A stretch of 64,000 nt of DNA from Apus apus (taxonomy: Eukaryota > Chordata > Aves > Apodiformes > Apodidae). The notes under the pieces were generated by a model. The model was not told the DNA's origin, did not search any database, and saw only the letters and a program-made list of their open reading frames with translations. How positions within the stretch are numbered: the first letter of the stretch is position 1; each line of letters begins with the position of its first letter. The DNA lies in assembly GCF_020740795.1 (NCBI RefSeq), contig NC_067284.1, forward strand, positions 100,245,440 to 100,309,439. Reading direction: 5' to 3'. Positions 11,501-24,918 of this stretch are shown one piece after another. A program made the translations under genes and the position numbers.

Positions 11501-14500
11501 ACCTGGTATCAGTTGAGGGTGAGGATCTGGTGACTCCAGAGCTAGTGGTTCATGAGCTAATTGTTCGCTATGTTTAATTATCTTGGAATGGTAAAAACAT
11601 CGTAGTTGTAGCAATCAGATATGAAGCAAACTTTTTAAGTATCCAAGAAGTTTGCCTGTTTTTCCCAACTATGTCATTTGACCTTACAAACTTTGCTTTG
11701 TTTAGTACAAATATTGTCCATTAGAGGCCTTCATAGGCTTGGCTTGGATTATCTCCAAAGCCATCCATGGCTTGATCCTGGATCCCAGGGAGACCAGGAG
11801 CACAAGAGCTCAAAACACATTGTAAACATGAGTGAACCCTATTGTCTCTAAGGCATGCTATGCTGTTACGTGTGGCATTTTCCTATGAGAAAGTGGGTTG
11901 CCCAGTGCTGTTCTCCCTGGCTGAGGTCTGCCTGCCAGGGCAGGTGGAGAGTGAGGTGAAAGCACGATGTCAGCTACGGCTTTCTTTTGCAGAGCTCACT
12001 TTTAAGACCAAATGCTGTGAGCACTTGGGATATTGCCACAATAAGGGCTTCACTGTAGGCCACATTGGGTAACAGGGCCTGTTTTGCCACAGCTGCTGAA
12101 GCACTGTCATGCCAGGCACAGCCTCAGTTCAGTGTCTGGGTGCCTTGGGCCTAGGGCCATGCGTGGCTTCTTGCCTGCCATCCATGGGGAAACTGGTCTT
12201 TGAGGCTTGTTTGTGAAACCTTGAGAGAAAAACTCAGCCCACTTCACACAGACATGATAGGCAAGGCCCACCAGGCAGTTTCTCTGTCCTGCCCTCCATG
12301 GCAAGACAGCAGCATGGAGTGGGAAAACTGAAGAGTCCTGGCCACTGGCCTCGATTGCCTTCACCTGCCTGGCACTGAGGCAGGAGAATGCCAAAAGGTC
12401 CTTAGACACTGCAACAAAACAGGGTGTGCATGTGCAGCTGATTCACAGGGTGGAGTAACAGCTGGATGTGCTTGCAAAGAAAGTCACTGGCTTCACAGGT
12501 GGGGACCGTCCACACTGCAGATGTGCCCAGAAGGGTTCAGGGGCATCCTGGAGAGCTGCAGCAAAGGTGCTCACAGAAAGCAACGTGGACAGGACTAACT
12601 AAAGTACTTCACCCATGCTATTTCTCTCCAAGAGCAACCATCTGTAGCAACACAGCGTTTTTTCCATTTGTGTCCAAGTTGCTGGGAACTCTCTGGAACC
12701 CTTTAGGAGACTGTCCCATAAGCAAGCAAAGTCACAGCAAGAAATAATTTCCTTCTGTTTTATCTTTCCTGATATCTAAGTCTGCTTCTTCCCTGCATTG
12801 CTTTTTAATACCCTCCACCCCGTCTCCTGAAATAACTGCTCACTCATCACTGCAGTGGGTTTAGCTGTGCTTTACGAGTCCAGAGAGATAAGAAACAATA
12901 TTCTTTAGATAACAGCACAGACTCTTGCACAAAGTTCTTTCTTGTCTCAGAGTTCAGTCTGCACCCTTATTTAAAAAAAAAAGCAATGTTACAAAAAACC
13001 CTTCTTGATAGGAATCACGTTAAAATGCAGCATGCAGTATCAGTAGCACCATGCAAAAGACTTCTGAAATAGTGGTGGTGTTTCAAATAAGATTATGGCC
13101 ACAATTTTCCCCACAGTTGCCAATGAGCAGTATTTGTAATGATCAACAATCTCTTTTTCTGTGCTTCAAGGAGCAATTAAGTATTGTGCTTCAAACGCCA
13201 CCACACAGAAACGGTGAGTAAATAATGGCTTAAACAAGGAGTAAGAAAAGTTTTGTTTGCTTTTGCAGGTGTTAAATTTCAGCAGGACAATCTAACTCAA
13301 ATAAAAGCTCTAAACAAAAGTTACTGGAATTTCTGACTGACAACCTGAGTTTCATGTTCGATAAGGCAGATAATCAGAATTCTCTCTCCTGACTCTAAAA
13401 TCTCTAAGCACAGATTTTTATGATGGCTGTAAAATTTGAGATTGAGTTTTTTAACTTCAGATACAACATATTTGTTTAAATGTTTGATGCATAAGAAAAA
13501 CAATTGCAGCAATTGCATATACTTAAACAATTTATTTCTTCAATGAGTATCCTTAAAGAAGTAAAGCTTGCACTGGTAAGTACATTGCAGGATTGAAATG
13601 TGAATTTAGGTTATTTTGGTGTTTATCTGATAATCTGGTTATTCCTCCCTTGAGAAGAAATGCAATGCTATGTATCCAGTACCCAGATGAATTAAAACTC
13701 GAATCCAGTAAGCCATCTCAGAACATTAGGAAAAAGGTAATTGAATCATTTTTAGAACCAGTAATTAATTTTGTGGAGCCCATTTACAGGAAAATCAGAT
13801 GCAGTGAAATCCTGCTTGGAGAGAATGAAAGCTGCAGGTTGCTTCAATGCAGAATAGCAATGTTTGTGAGTGAGCCCCTTCCCACAGGACTCAAGCTTGC
13901 AATCTTGCCCCAGTGTTAAAGCCCTTCAGAGTCAAGACATTGGGAGACCAGGCCTGTAACCGAGAGGTTTTGTGGAGAAAATTCCATTACTTCACTCCAA
14001 CAGGCTCCCATTGTAATTCTTAATTAGTTACTTTACTCTCTCAGCCAGCCCTTGTTAATGTGAAAATATAACCTTGAACTGTGCTCATGGTTTAAGTATT
14101 ATCCAAAGACCTGCACACAGCATACAGGGACAAAGTCAGAAATTCTTTTCCACTTGTGTGAGGTCAGAATCATAGTAATCCAGCTGTTTATTTGCCTTAT
14201 CAAATATCAGACTGAGTCTGTGCATTCCAGTCTGGAAACAGAACTTAGTGGGCTGATTCTGCTACTTTTAGCCATGGTGCTATTACCTGAGTTCTTGTGC
14301 AGTCTTATTTTAACATGAGTAGAGGTGGAAGAAGTGAGTTCTGTGTTCTTTAAAAAACTTGAGATGACATGAATGGAAAAATACCAGTGGTTCAGCAGTT
14401 ATAAAAACCTGAGGAAATTAGGGGAAGTTGAAGTGGTCCTGGTCAGAACAGTTGCCCTGTTAGTTTTACATTCAAGCAAAATGTCTATGCATGTTGTTTG

Positions 14501-17500
14501 TCCTGTAAAGAGAGAGAGGAGAAATTCTTTAAAATATCAGATTGCTTTTATTCTGTTATTTAATGTAATAATTCTCAGGTTTCTCTTGTGGGCTTTTTAC
14601 AATGTATTCTGTAACATTATACGCACTCCATGTGAAGGGTTTTCTATATACACATGAATTACATCTGGCTTTGACATGCACAGACTCCTCTCGCTCCTTT
14701 GATAAGACTAGTGGGATGGTGTTTTGTGGCTCTGCTCAACTGAGGGAGGTCAGCCAGATTTGGCTCACATCACACAAGGAGAGACAGGGTAAATATTAAC
14801 CTACTCCTTGAATTATTGAAGTATCTCCTTTACTCATCCTTCTAGGATTATTGTCTATGCAAGGTTTCCAGCTGGGATCTATGCTTCTCAGCACCCATGT
14901 ACTGCTTCCTAGAGCCCCCAAAAGCTTGTCTGCTCTGCTCAGCAATGCTTTTTGCATCTTACAACCCAGAGCTGTTTCTTCAATACTTGTTTACCCAGTG
15001 CTCTGTTTCCCTTCGCAGCCTGTCAATGGTGCCTTTCAACCCACCCATGGTTCAGCTCCTCCCTGCTCGGCTTTGTGCTCTCACTCTTCACCCCAGCTGG
15101 GAGCTGGGGAGGCAGCTCCACCAAGGGTCCTGGTTCATCCCCAGGCCAGGAGGGAGAGGAGAGCATGGTGGAGCAAGGAGTGGAGCAATCCCTGTTGTTC
15201 ACAGTAAGGAAGTAAGGTGTGGTTCATCCTGAAGTTGCCTGAAACACTCCCTTATCCAAGGACAGCAGCAACCAGGAAGAAGGTTTATCAGGAGAGAGTT
15301 ACTTGGAAAACCCATCCAGGTCCTAACAAAGGCTGGGCCTTCTGGGATTAAGAGTTTTTTTCTGTGTAATATGGTTAATAAAAAACCTGCCCATAAATAG
15401 GGTGAGACGGCTCCAGGTGTTCTGGGCTGGGAACAGACTGCTGTGGGATGCACCAGGACCTTCACTGGAGTGTGTGTGCAGGGTAGTACTTGCAGGATGG
15501 AAAGGGCCTGTTACAGAAGCTAGAAATCGTTATATCATCCTAACAGCATAACAAGTCAGTTTTAATATTCTTACTTCTCTTTTTTCACTAATTATTAATA
15601 TTCAGTTAATACAGCAGCAAGCAGAACATACCCACAGGTCTATCCATAAAGGAAGTAATTTACTGCCTGCTTTACAACAGTGCTGTGTAAACACTTGAGT
15701 TGCATTAAATACTGCATTTCCATGGGAGAAGTGGCACATGGAGGTGAACAAACATGACACTTTGGAGAAAACTGTAATTTTCTTTTGGTTCAGCCTCACC
15801 CGCTCTACTACCAGACTGTGACAGTGTAAAAATAAATCAATGTTGTTAATGAGAAAATTGAGGAACTGAAAATTATCCCAGCAGGCTCTTTTAAACTCAA
15901 TGTTTCTATTATTTCCACAGGACTTCTGCTTCATGCAGCTTGAAGACAGCATTAGAGAGGCACTGGCCTCACTCCAAAATGTTAATGGATTTCAGTCAGG
16001 ATCAGGCCCAGGATGGGCACCTGAAACCAAAAAGGTGTGAAAAGAAGCCCAACCAACCATGATTACTTCCCAGCATCATAATGATTTCTTGTGAGCACCT
16101 TAAAATAGTCTTCAAAAATTATAAATATATAATTGTACAGCCCTTGTATTGTCCTGTTACACTGGTCTCTGTAGAAGAGGCAGATTCTTATTCCCTACAT
16201 CAAGGGTGGGTTTCAATATCATTATTCAATTGTTTCTTTCTCCACAGATGTAATGTTGTTTCTTGCAGTGCAGTTTCACTGCTGACCAGCAAATGGAACC
16301 AACCCAGACAGAGACCGGGGTCTGCAAGACCCTCCTAAGATTTGCAGTCCTTGCCTTAAAGCACTTACCTTAAAGCGCTGGGACCCTGCAGCAAGGCATC
16401 TGTCTACTGACTTCACTTCATCCTTGAAACCAGCATCCTCCAGAATTCAGGGAAATTACAATATTTGTTTATCCCTGTATGCATATTTAAGAGTATTGGT
16501 GAACTGGAGCCTGAATAAAGCATGGGTCCAGCAGGCATTCCTGTACAAGCTCAAAGATAAGGTAACTTCTAGAGGCTGAGATCTTCAGTAAAACTAATTT
16601 TCATCCTTAACATTTTTAGAATAATTTCAGTATGGTTTCTGCACATCATAAGTCACTGTGGCATACATACTACCCTGTTTTCTTGCAGACATAGGAGCTT
16701 TGAATTTTTGCTCTCTACCCTCCCACATTCCGGTGCAATTCCTTAATGAGCAAGCACACAGCATGACCTCTCTGTTCCCTTCTGCAAAATTGTGCACCCT
16801 TTCCCTGAACTCTGGAGTTCACTTTTTCATAATAAAAGGTGCAATTATTTTCCTGTGCAGCAACATTTGCAGCAAGACTGGCTTTGTAAACAGATTTTCA
16901 GCCTCTCGTTATTTTGACAAGAGTTTGGTCAGCCTGGTAAGAAATCTTTGCATGTGGCAAATTCATTCTATTCAAGCACCCTTTGTATTAGTCGCTTAAA
17001 TGCTCCTTCTGAATGCAAAGGCAGACACTCCTGCTCAGCCTGTCTTTCCCTGTGCATTACAAATTGCTTATTAGTGAGGCAGGTAGAATCTGATTTTATG
17101 CAATCGATCATGAAAATGTTTTACTTTAACAACTTTAACCTAAAATTAGAACCTTTCATGACTATAACACCACTCCCAAACTTTCCTCAAAATACAGGCT
17201 ATTCTTAGCAGTGACAGTCAATACTTGATCATTCCCAGACTCAGAACCCTCTGAGCACTGCAGTACACTGGTGACCACAGCACTGGCAAGGCAGAAACTG
17301 AATCTATGAAATTCTTAAACACTGCTCTCAGATCTTTTTGCCCCTACAGTAGATAAGATTCAATGAGTGCAAAACTCCACTGACATACTTCGATGATGCC
17401 TTTGATTTGTGGCCGGGGCAAAACTGCTCATCACAGTAACATACAATTATGATATTTAAGAGATAAAACCCCACACAAACCAACACCTCCACTAACCATG

Positions 17501-19400
17501 TAATTTCATTGTTTTAATGCTGGGGAATTGCTTGCATTTCACTTTTGCCGCAGGTTCTGATTTAATTCCCAGTCAAGTCAGTGACTGCCTGGAGAATCTC
17601 TCAGTTTGCTTCAGTGACATGGGATAAGCTCAGCAGTCAAGGTTTATTCTTCTCATTAGTAGAAGTGCTCTGCTTATCAGGCAGTTGATACTGTTAGCTT
17701 GAAGGCAATAAAATATTTGCATCCAAATACAAGCTTTTGTGAGATCTTAGTTGACAGATGGGTTTATAAATTGGTGACACATTCTTGAATTTCTTCTTCA
17801 TTTTGGAAGCATGGATCTTTCCAACACCACTAATTAAGGAATAATACTGAAATTATGTTTCCTGTTCAGGAACCTTTACTATCAGTGAACCCTGACTTTC
17901 CAATCATAGTAACCTGTCTTTCAATTAAGACTATTATAAAACTGGAATTAGGTTTTTGGGTTGGTTTTGGTTTTGTTTTGTTTTGTTTTTTTGCATAAAG
18001 CAATTCAAGACACATGACATGGATCAAGATAACCAGGTATGAGGCAGATACACAACAAAACTGCCAAATTTACTTTCTGTTCCCTCCCAAACTTAACACA
18101 TGTAGAGCATGATACACCTCTAAATACACGTATAAAAGATGTATACCCAGGATTGCTCTTTAGAAATTACAAAGCACTATCAGGTAACAGTAGCATAATC
18201 TTTAAACAACTCAATACTTCTGAGAATAATTTTTAAGCCATAACATAAATAGGTTCTGAACTCCTACAAAGAAGCTGGACAAACAGAAATAGCTTCTGCA
18301 AAGTTTACATACTGTACTCCACTTGCCAAAACCATGGTGTAAATCAGTAAATGCTGTGAACTGAACCAGTCAAAGTTCCACTAATTAATATTTTACTATA
18401 GCAGTTAGCAGACAAGACTGTAAAAAGTCCTTCTCTCCCATCTGTGTGCTTAACATGTGATGGCCCTATCACCTGGCAGAAACTGTCTAGGAGTCTTTTG
18501 GCACAGATCTTGCCTGCACAGACAGATTCCTGTGGGAGATGGCTACTCACATGAGCATTTCAGGGCCACATCTCTATAGTGTTACATTTCCAACCCTTCT
18601 GACTGCCAGGTGATGCACTGGCTGTAGGAAACTCTGGCTTTTTCACAACACCCATCTCTGCATGGCTTGACTTCTGCGTTTTCCGGGGGGCTACACCCAA
18701 GAACTCCAGGGATGATGATTCCTGCAAGACCTAAGGGAGGCAATTAGCCCTGCTTGGTCCATCTCATGCTGCACTTGTCAAGCTAATACTTGGGAGTTTC
18801 ACCTTTCTTAAACTGCTGTCTTAGTTGAAGAGAGTTTGGTGAACTGGAGAAACACCCACACCCAAGTGAGAATACTGGGCGATTGGATCTTGACACCACT
18901 TACTGCTGAGCTCTTTGACCACATGAAATGGCAGTCTGGTCTCCCATCTTTCCCAGCAGAGTTTCCTGACCTCAGTCTCAGGTGCACACTGATATGCCAG
19001 CAGACCTGCTGGAGACGTGAGGGACTGCAGCTGCCGAAAGCACACAACCCAACCACAAACTGTTTCTATAAATAAGGGTATAAGGCTTTTACGGGCCAGG
19101 TGTTCGGGAGGCTATTTTCGAGTGGCACCGAGTCCTGACAATGATGCTGTAGAATTTGGTTACAGGAAGAACCCTCAGACACTTGTCTTTTCGTCTGAGG
19201 AGGCAGGTGTTCCTGACTGCAGGGGTGCCAATCTGTGCTGAGCTGGAGCCTGAGCACGGGTCACCTCAAGTGCCAGAGGGTTCTTTCTGCCACCAGATGT
19301 CACGGTACCAGTAACATACTCATCCCATTAATGAAACGCTCACACAGTGCTCAGGCGACACGCAATCCGCTGTCACCCAGGAGTGGCAGGGTGAGGATGG
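8509..19400. other. Long intergenic stretch, no gene recognised
   Basis: About 10.9 kb of AT-rich DNA with short random reading frames only. No conserved protein motif, RNA gene, LTR or clear CR1 end was recognised. A short TTTTG-type repeat occurs near 17957-17990. RSPH3, which lies between EZR and TAGAP in human, was looked for here by its conserved peptides and not found, but short exons could be missed by eye. Confidence 0.45.
17957..17990. repeat. Short (TTTTG)n microsatellite
   Basis: Imperfect ttttg pentamer repeats ending in a T run, in otherwise unremarkable intergenic DNA. Confidence 0.8.
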
Positions 19401-19419
19401 TCCCACCTAGAGACCCGCA

Positions 19420-20240
19420 CCAGGAAAGCTGCATTCGGGCTGCCTGTACACCTGGAAAGGGGCTGCTCCCTGCGGGCTCGGCTCACCTCACGGCGCCAGA
19501 GGCGCGCAGAGCTCCCGCAGCGCCCTCACAGCTGCACCCGCACCGCGGCCGGGCCCGGCAGCAGCCGCAGCCGCAGCCCCAGCCGCAGCCAGCCCGGCCG
19601 CCGCTTCGGGAGCGCGGCTGACGGGCCGGCGGGGAGCGGCGGGACAGCGCCAGCCCCCGCCTGCCACCCCTCCCGCCAGGGCGGGAGCCACCGCCTTTCT
19701 CCGCAGCCCGGCGGGGCGCTGAGGCAGCGTCCCCCGCGCCCGGGAGCTGCCGCGGACACCCGCGGCACCGGGACCCGAACCCGGGACCCGACCCCGGGCG
19801 CCCCCCCCCGGCCCCCCCGCCAGGGCTGCGGCTGCTGCTGCGCGCGCCGCCCCCGCTCAGCGTCCCGCGGCCACGGGGGAGACTTCGCCGGGGGAAGCCG
19901 GTGTCGTCACAGGGCGCCGGCCAATCAGCGACCGCGATTAAAATAGCGCACTATAAATAGCAGCCCCCGGGCGGCGGTTGGCGCTGCGCGGCTGCAGGTG
20001 CGGAGGGGGGAGCGGAGCCGAGCGGGGCGGGGGGGCCCGGGCGGCCCGGGCCTCGCCCCGGCTGAGCCGCCGTCACGGCCGGGGAGCCGGCCCACGCCCC
20101 GAGGTAGTCGGCTGGAGGGCGGGGGTGCGTCCCCTCCCCCGGGGAGAGGCCCCGGGACGGGGCACGACGGCCTCAGGGCATTGGCGCCTGGCCCTCCTCG
20201 CTTCATCTGCCCTCAAGGGGTTGGTGTCTCTCCTGCTGGG
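19420..20240. promoter_or_regulatory. CpG island 2, orphan promoter region
   Basis: About 0.8 kb of very GC- and CpG-rich sequence in the middle of the EZR-TAGAP interval. It contains GC boxes and, unusually for a CpG island, an ordered CCAAT-TATA core at its centre. No known protein start was recognised. Reading frames on both strands here are of Ala/Gly/Pro/Arg composition and are treated as artefacts. Confidence 0.8.
19919..19960 (+). promoter_or_regulatory. CCAAT box and TATA box core promoter
   Basis: gccaatcag at 19919-19927 is a consensus NF-Y CCAAT box, and ctataaatag at 19951-19960 is a strong TATA box that also fits the MEF2 consensus CTA(A/T)4TAG. Their 25-base spacing predicts a plus-strand start near 19980-19990. 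The TATA motif is nearly palindromic, but the CCAAT position makes the plus direction the likelier one. Possible first-exon donors are ctgcag|gtgcgg after 19997 and ccgag|gtagtc after 20103. Confidence 0.65.
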
Positions 20241-21250
20241 TTTGGTTCTGTCTTCCTTTCAGGCTCTTCTCCGTCTGGAGTAGCTTAGGGCAGTTAGCGC
20301 TCTGCCGTCATGGAAAATACGCTGTTCAGGCAGTGATTCCTGATGTCTGCTCTTAAAACGACATCTGTTTAAGGTTTGACAGTGCCTGCTCCCAGTGAAG
20401 GGAGTGGAGTGATCGAGCTTACCACGTTGGCCTATATTCTTCCTTCTCTTCTCCATTAGTGCGAGCTGTGCTGCAACAGAGGTAGTACGGTGCCGGGCCT
20501 TTTCTGGGGAAGATCCGTCTGGAAAGACACAGGTGTGCCTTGTTTGGGGCTCACAGCTCCAGCCTCTCAGTTCTATACAGGCATGTACAGTGAATACATA
20601 AAGTATCCACCCATGGAGAAATACAGAGTGAGGTTTTCTTTTTATCCCTTTTCCTTCTGGGAAAGATAGGGGTGGATCATACAGTGGTGAGTGGAGGAGA
20701 ACTGTGTTAAAACAGGCATGACTTAGAAAGCACATGATCTAGTTGAAGATTTTTGCTTTATTTTTAATATATGCTCAGGAAAATATTAAAAATATGCCAA
20801 GTTCCTGACTGTACTCAAGGCTGCAAGCACTAGAAGTGCAGTGGATCACTTAGAGCTGCTTGTATTCCTGCTTGCTTAAACTGTGTAATTGTATTGCACC
20901 ATCTCTGCTTACTAATTGCATATACTGCATTGCTACTTCCATATCAGATAAGGTATCTGCTGTAGGATCACTAAGTTTGTTGCTTGTTTCTGTGTTTTTC
21001 TTTGGTGTTTGTTTTTTTTATGTGGTTTTGGTTTTTTTGTGTGTGTTGCTTGGAGTTTTTGTTGGAGGTTGGGTTTTTTTTGGTGAGATCTTGGTAAGAT
21101 AATAAGGAATATGCATTTGTTATTTGGGAAGATATCATGCAGTGTATTTTATATAATTATATATCAACTTTCATCCAGCAGAATTCTAGAAATATTAAGT
21201 TTATTCTGTTTTCTACAAATTTGCAATTGGATTCAAGGATAAGTATTTAC
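20241..21250. other. Region downstream of CpG island 2, nothing recognised
   Basis: AT-rich sequence with G/T-rich low complexity near 20985-21085. No exon with a recognisable product. If the TATA promoter at 19.95 kb is active to the right, this would be its first intron. Confidence 0.4.
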
Positions 21251-21264
21251 TGAAATGCTTAACA

Positions 21265-21640
21265 TAGCAGCTGGGGAGGTAGGAAGAGGGATCATCAAAT
21301 GAAATTATGGGGTGGCAGGAACAAAAGAAGGTACATCTTCACACAAAACACAGTTACAATCTTGGAACTCATTACCAGAGGATGTTGGGGAAGTCAGAAG
21401 TTCAAAAACAATTAGGCATGATCATGGAAGAAAAATCTGTGCAGAGATGTTCAACACAAACAGCTCTGATTCAGGAACTCCTTGAGGTGTAAACATACAT
21501 CCTGCAGAAGCATTTTGGGGTGCAGCCTCCCCTGTCCTTGTGCTGTCATTAGATGATTCCTGTTGGCTGCTCTAGGAGATAGAGGCCTGGACTGAAAATG
21601 CTGCTGTTCTGACCCAGCACAGTCACCTCTCTTTAACTGC
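21265..21640 (+). mobile_element. Old LINE fragment (CR1/L3-like)
   Basis: Diverged LINE 3' sequence with recognisable phrases such as tggaactcattaccagagga, attaggcatgatcatggaag and ctgttctgacccagcac, in the order found in old CR1/L3 3' ends. No coding capacity remains. Boundaries are approximate. Confidence 0.6.
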
Positions 21641-22128
21641 AATTTCATTCAACATGTCTTTTTTCTGCAGTCTTTAATCAATCATGAACAGCAATTGTTA
21701 CAGTAAGCTTTTGTGATGCCTAAATGCTCTCTTTATGCTCCATACATCTCTCCTTTCTTGCCTGTTGCTGGGTCGTGGGAGGTTGCTTTGCTAAGTGTTA
21801 GGACAGTGCTGTGTTACCAAACTGAGCGCTGCCTATGCCTGTATTTCCTAGATAATTATTTTATAAATAAATAATGAGCTATAATTCTGAAGCTGCCCAC
21901 AAGCCAAAATGTTTGGTGGTTGTATAAACGTCCTAAGTAAGGATGTGTGGAGCTCTGGTCCTCACTTGCCGGCAGAATTAGACAGATAGGCCAGTTGAGA
22001 AAGCAATTAAAATACCAGCAATACCTGCCTGAAGAGTTACGAATTCCATGATCCGCATCTGCAAGGGCTTGTATTTATTATCTAGCGCAGGGCTGGACCT
22101 TGACCTTGTGCACCCACTGACACTGCAG

Positions 22129-22247
22129 AGTGAGGTGTCGGGGAAGCAGAAGGGGCATGGGGGCTGTGTGGTGCCAGCCTCTACCCTGAGCCACCTGGGA
22201 CGTGCTGGTGCTGCACCTGCCCCGGTGGCACCTGGTGCTGGCTGCAG
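22129..22247 (+). other. Candidate internal non-coding exon
   Basis: A stretch bounded by cactgcag on the left and the good donor ctgcag|gtaggt on the right. The acceptor has a weak pyrimidine tract. It is proposed only because it lies between the orphan promoter at 19.95 kb and the terminal exon candidate at 23.0 kb, on the same strand. No protein similarity recognised. Confidence 0.2.
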
Positions 22248-23014
22248 GTAGGTCTGTGCACACCAGAGGTGTTCTCTGCCTCCACCTCTGTGCCTGGCAG
22301 TGCCTTTGACAGACAGGACAGGGTGTCTCTGACGAGGTGTGAGGAACCTTGCAAGGGGTTGAGTAGGCACCTGCTGAGGACTGTGTGCTGAGAGCAGGCT
22401 CAGAAATTGGAAGTGGAGTCAGTTGAGCTTGGTCCTCAGATTTTTCCTTGTAGCAGGGAGATAGGGTTGCCTTGTGTAACAGGTAGCTCCTGTTCCAGCC
22501 TTGCTGCCAGAAGGAGGTGGGTTGATGCAGACGTTTTCTATTGATGAGTTAGTTGTCCGTATTTGTATTTTCTTTCCAAAGGCAAGCCTGATTTTAGTGG
22601 TCAGGAATGGAAGTGCCCTGATATCATACGGGGAACAGGAGCATGGTCATCCCATTGTATTGAATGATATTCAGCGTAGATCTTCTGAAAAAGTCCTAAT
22701 TCCTGCCAAGGTTAGAGAACCGCTATAAACTGATACTCATTTTAAACATAATGGAAGTCAAATGTATCAGTCCTAGGGCAGGGGGGAACAACCCAGGGGA
22801 AGACCCTTTCCCTCAGGAGAGGCGAAGAGAGGAAGGGCATGTGATTCTGCTGAGGAGTATCCTTGCCATATGGATAGGATTTTGTACCAGTGAACACCTC
22901 TTGGCTTGGAGGCACAACCTCACACATGTATGAGGAGGATTCAGCTCAGAATGGATGAGGGTAACCCAGCAAAAGCCAGGTAATAAACTTGTTGTTCCTG
23001 TCCTGATTTTGCAG

Positions 23015-23325
23015 GGGATTGGAGAGAAGCTGCAGACATACAGAATGAGAGACAGCATGTGCTTACAGAGGTTGTCAGTGGAAGCCAGTCCTGCTGCAAT
23101 GTCACATTTGTTTCACGTGACTGACATTGTGTTGCTGATAGCTATGCAGATCATGGCTTTAGCAGTCCCTCAGAGGTTACAGTTTCATAAGGATGAGCAG
23201 TTCTTCAACAGCTGCTTAACCATGGAACTGCACCTCAGACTCAGATGCTTTGTAGAATGCTTTTCTCTGGGAGTGTGTTAGTATGTGTTGTAAATAATGA
23301 CAATAAAACTGAATGTATTCTTTAG
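23015..23325 (+). ncRNA. Candidate terminal exon of an unknown transcript
   Basis: A long pyrimidine-rich acceptor ending gattttgcag at 23014 opens an exon of about 310 bases. It carries a canonical AATAAA at 23302-23307 followed by a T/G-rich stretch, which is the layout of a 3' terminal exon. The frame from the acceptor stays open for 88 codons (stop at 23279-23281), but the peptide matches no family I know, so a long non-coding RNA is as likely as a small protein. It could be the end of a transcript from the TATA promoter 3 kb upstream; that link is inference. Confidence 0.35.
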
Positions 23326-24448
23326 TTGGATGGCAGAGGCCTGGAGGGAATGGGGTAGGTCACTGAGTTCAGTCCTGCAGGACTGGCAGAAGGGTTTGGG
23401 CTTCTGTCCAGAAAGAGCTGCAGAATGGTTATTCTACCTGCCCCACACTCAATGTGCTGTTACACCATGTTGATTGCACACCCATAGCTGCTTTCCATAC
23501 TTCCCAGGGCCTTTTAACAAACCTCAGATGGTAGCCTATGTCCAAAGGTCACAAGTATGATGTCCCATGGGAGGAGAGGAGAAGTCGAGGGTGTCGGGCC
23601 AGAGCAGACTCACATGATGAGCAGTGGGTTGTGCAGACCAGGCACTCAGGCACCAGCTCCGTGAAGTACCTTGGCAGAGGTGGCTACCAGCCCCATGGAG
23701 AGCATGGGCCCATGAGGAGTACGTAAACTCGTGGGGATCTCTTCCCTAACCATGTTTGGCAGACAGCTTACAGGACTATGAATGTTGGTCACTGGAGTAA
23801 CCTTGCTTCTCCTTCAGCCTCAAGACATTCAGTTGCCACTGCTACACAGCAGAGACCCAAGGGTCAGCTGTAACTCTGCCAGGTACACAGGTCTTCTGCC
23901 TGTCATTAGCAACCAGCTCCCTTCCCATGTGTCAGTTTGTCCCTGCTGCATGTTTCTAACAATGCCTTGTACAAGTGATGTAGTGCAAATGGAAGGGAAT
24001 GCAGCAGAACCTGCCCAGCCACTGACCTGTCTATCAGCAAGATGCACTCTCTGGGTCAGTGCAGCGCAATTTTTATTGGCACTGGAACAAGACAGGCTCC
24101 TCAGTAAATTCTGTTGCTTTTGCTATCTTTGAGTTAGGACAGACTTGAATCCCATTCAGCCAGAGGAATGTAACTGACTGCAGAACACAGTAATGTCCTT
24201 CTACCAGCAAAGAGTCGCTTGCAAAAGGTGGCTCAGGGATGGCCAATATAATATTTTTCTTACAAGGTTGGGTACACCTTATCAATGTGAAGAAATATTT
24301 TTAATCAAGTAAGCATTCCTCATGCCCACACTGCTGATATCATTAAACAAATATTGTGTTTAGGGAGAGTGGAAATAGGTTTATGAGTTTTTTACCAAAC
24401 ACAGCCATTCCATTTACTGAACATAGTTCCAGTTCTGCAGTCCCCAAC

Positions 24449-24918
24449 ATAAGAAGGAGATGGAGCTGTTGAAGTGAGTCCAGAAGAGGGCCACAAAGAT
24501 CATCAGAGGGCTGAAATTCCTCTGCTGTGAAGACAGGCTGAGAGAGTTGAGGTTGTTTGGTCTGGAGAAGGTTCCGGGGAGACCTCCTAGTGGCCTTCCA
24601 GTACCTGAAGAGGCCTACAGGAAAGCTGGGGAGGGACTTTCTACAAGGGCTTGTAGTGAGAAGATGAGATGGAACAGTTTTTAAATGAAAGAGGGTAGAT
24701 CTAGATTAGCTATTAGGAATAAATTCTTTAGTGTGAGGTTGATGAGACATTGGAACAGGGGAGTTGTAGATGCCCCATCCCTGGAAGTGTTCAAAGCCAG
24801 CTTGGGTGGGGCTTGGAGCAACCTGGTCTGGTGGGAGGCCCATGGCAGGGGACTTTGAACTGGATGATCTTTAAGGTCCCTTCCAACTGAAACAATTCTA
24901 TGAAACCGTTCTATGATT
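24449..24918 (+). mobile_element. CR1 LINE, 3' end fragment
   Basis: About 470 bases of clear CR1 3' region. Phrases include ccacaaagatcatcagaggg, ctgaagaggcctacaggaaa and gatgatctttaaggtccctt, ending in the attctatgaaaccgttctatga terminus. 5'-truncated and non-coding. The reading frame on the opposite strand (24681-24950) is a by-product. Confidence 0.95.
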
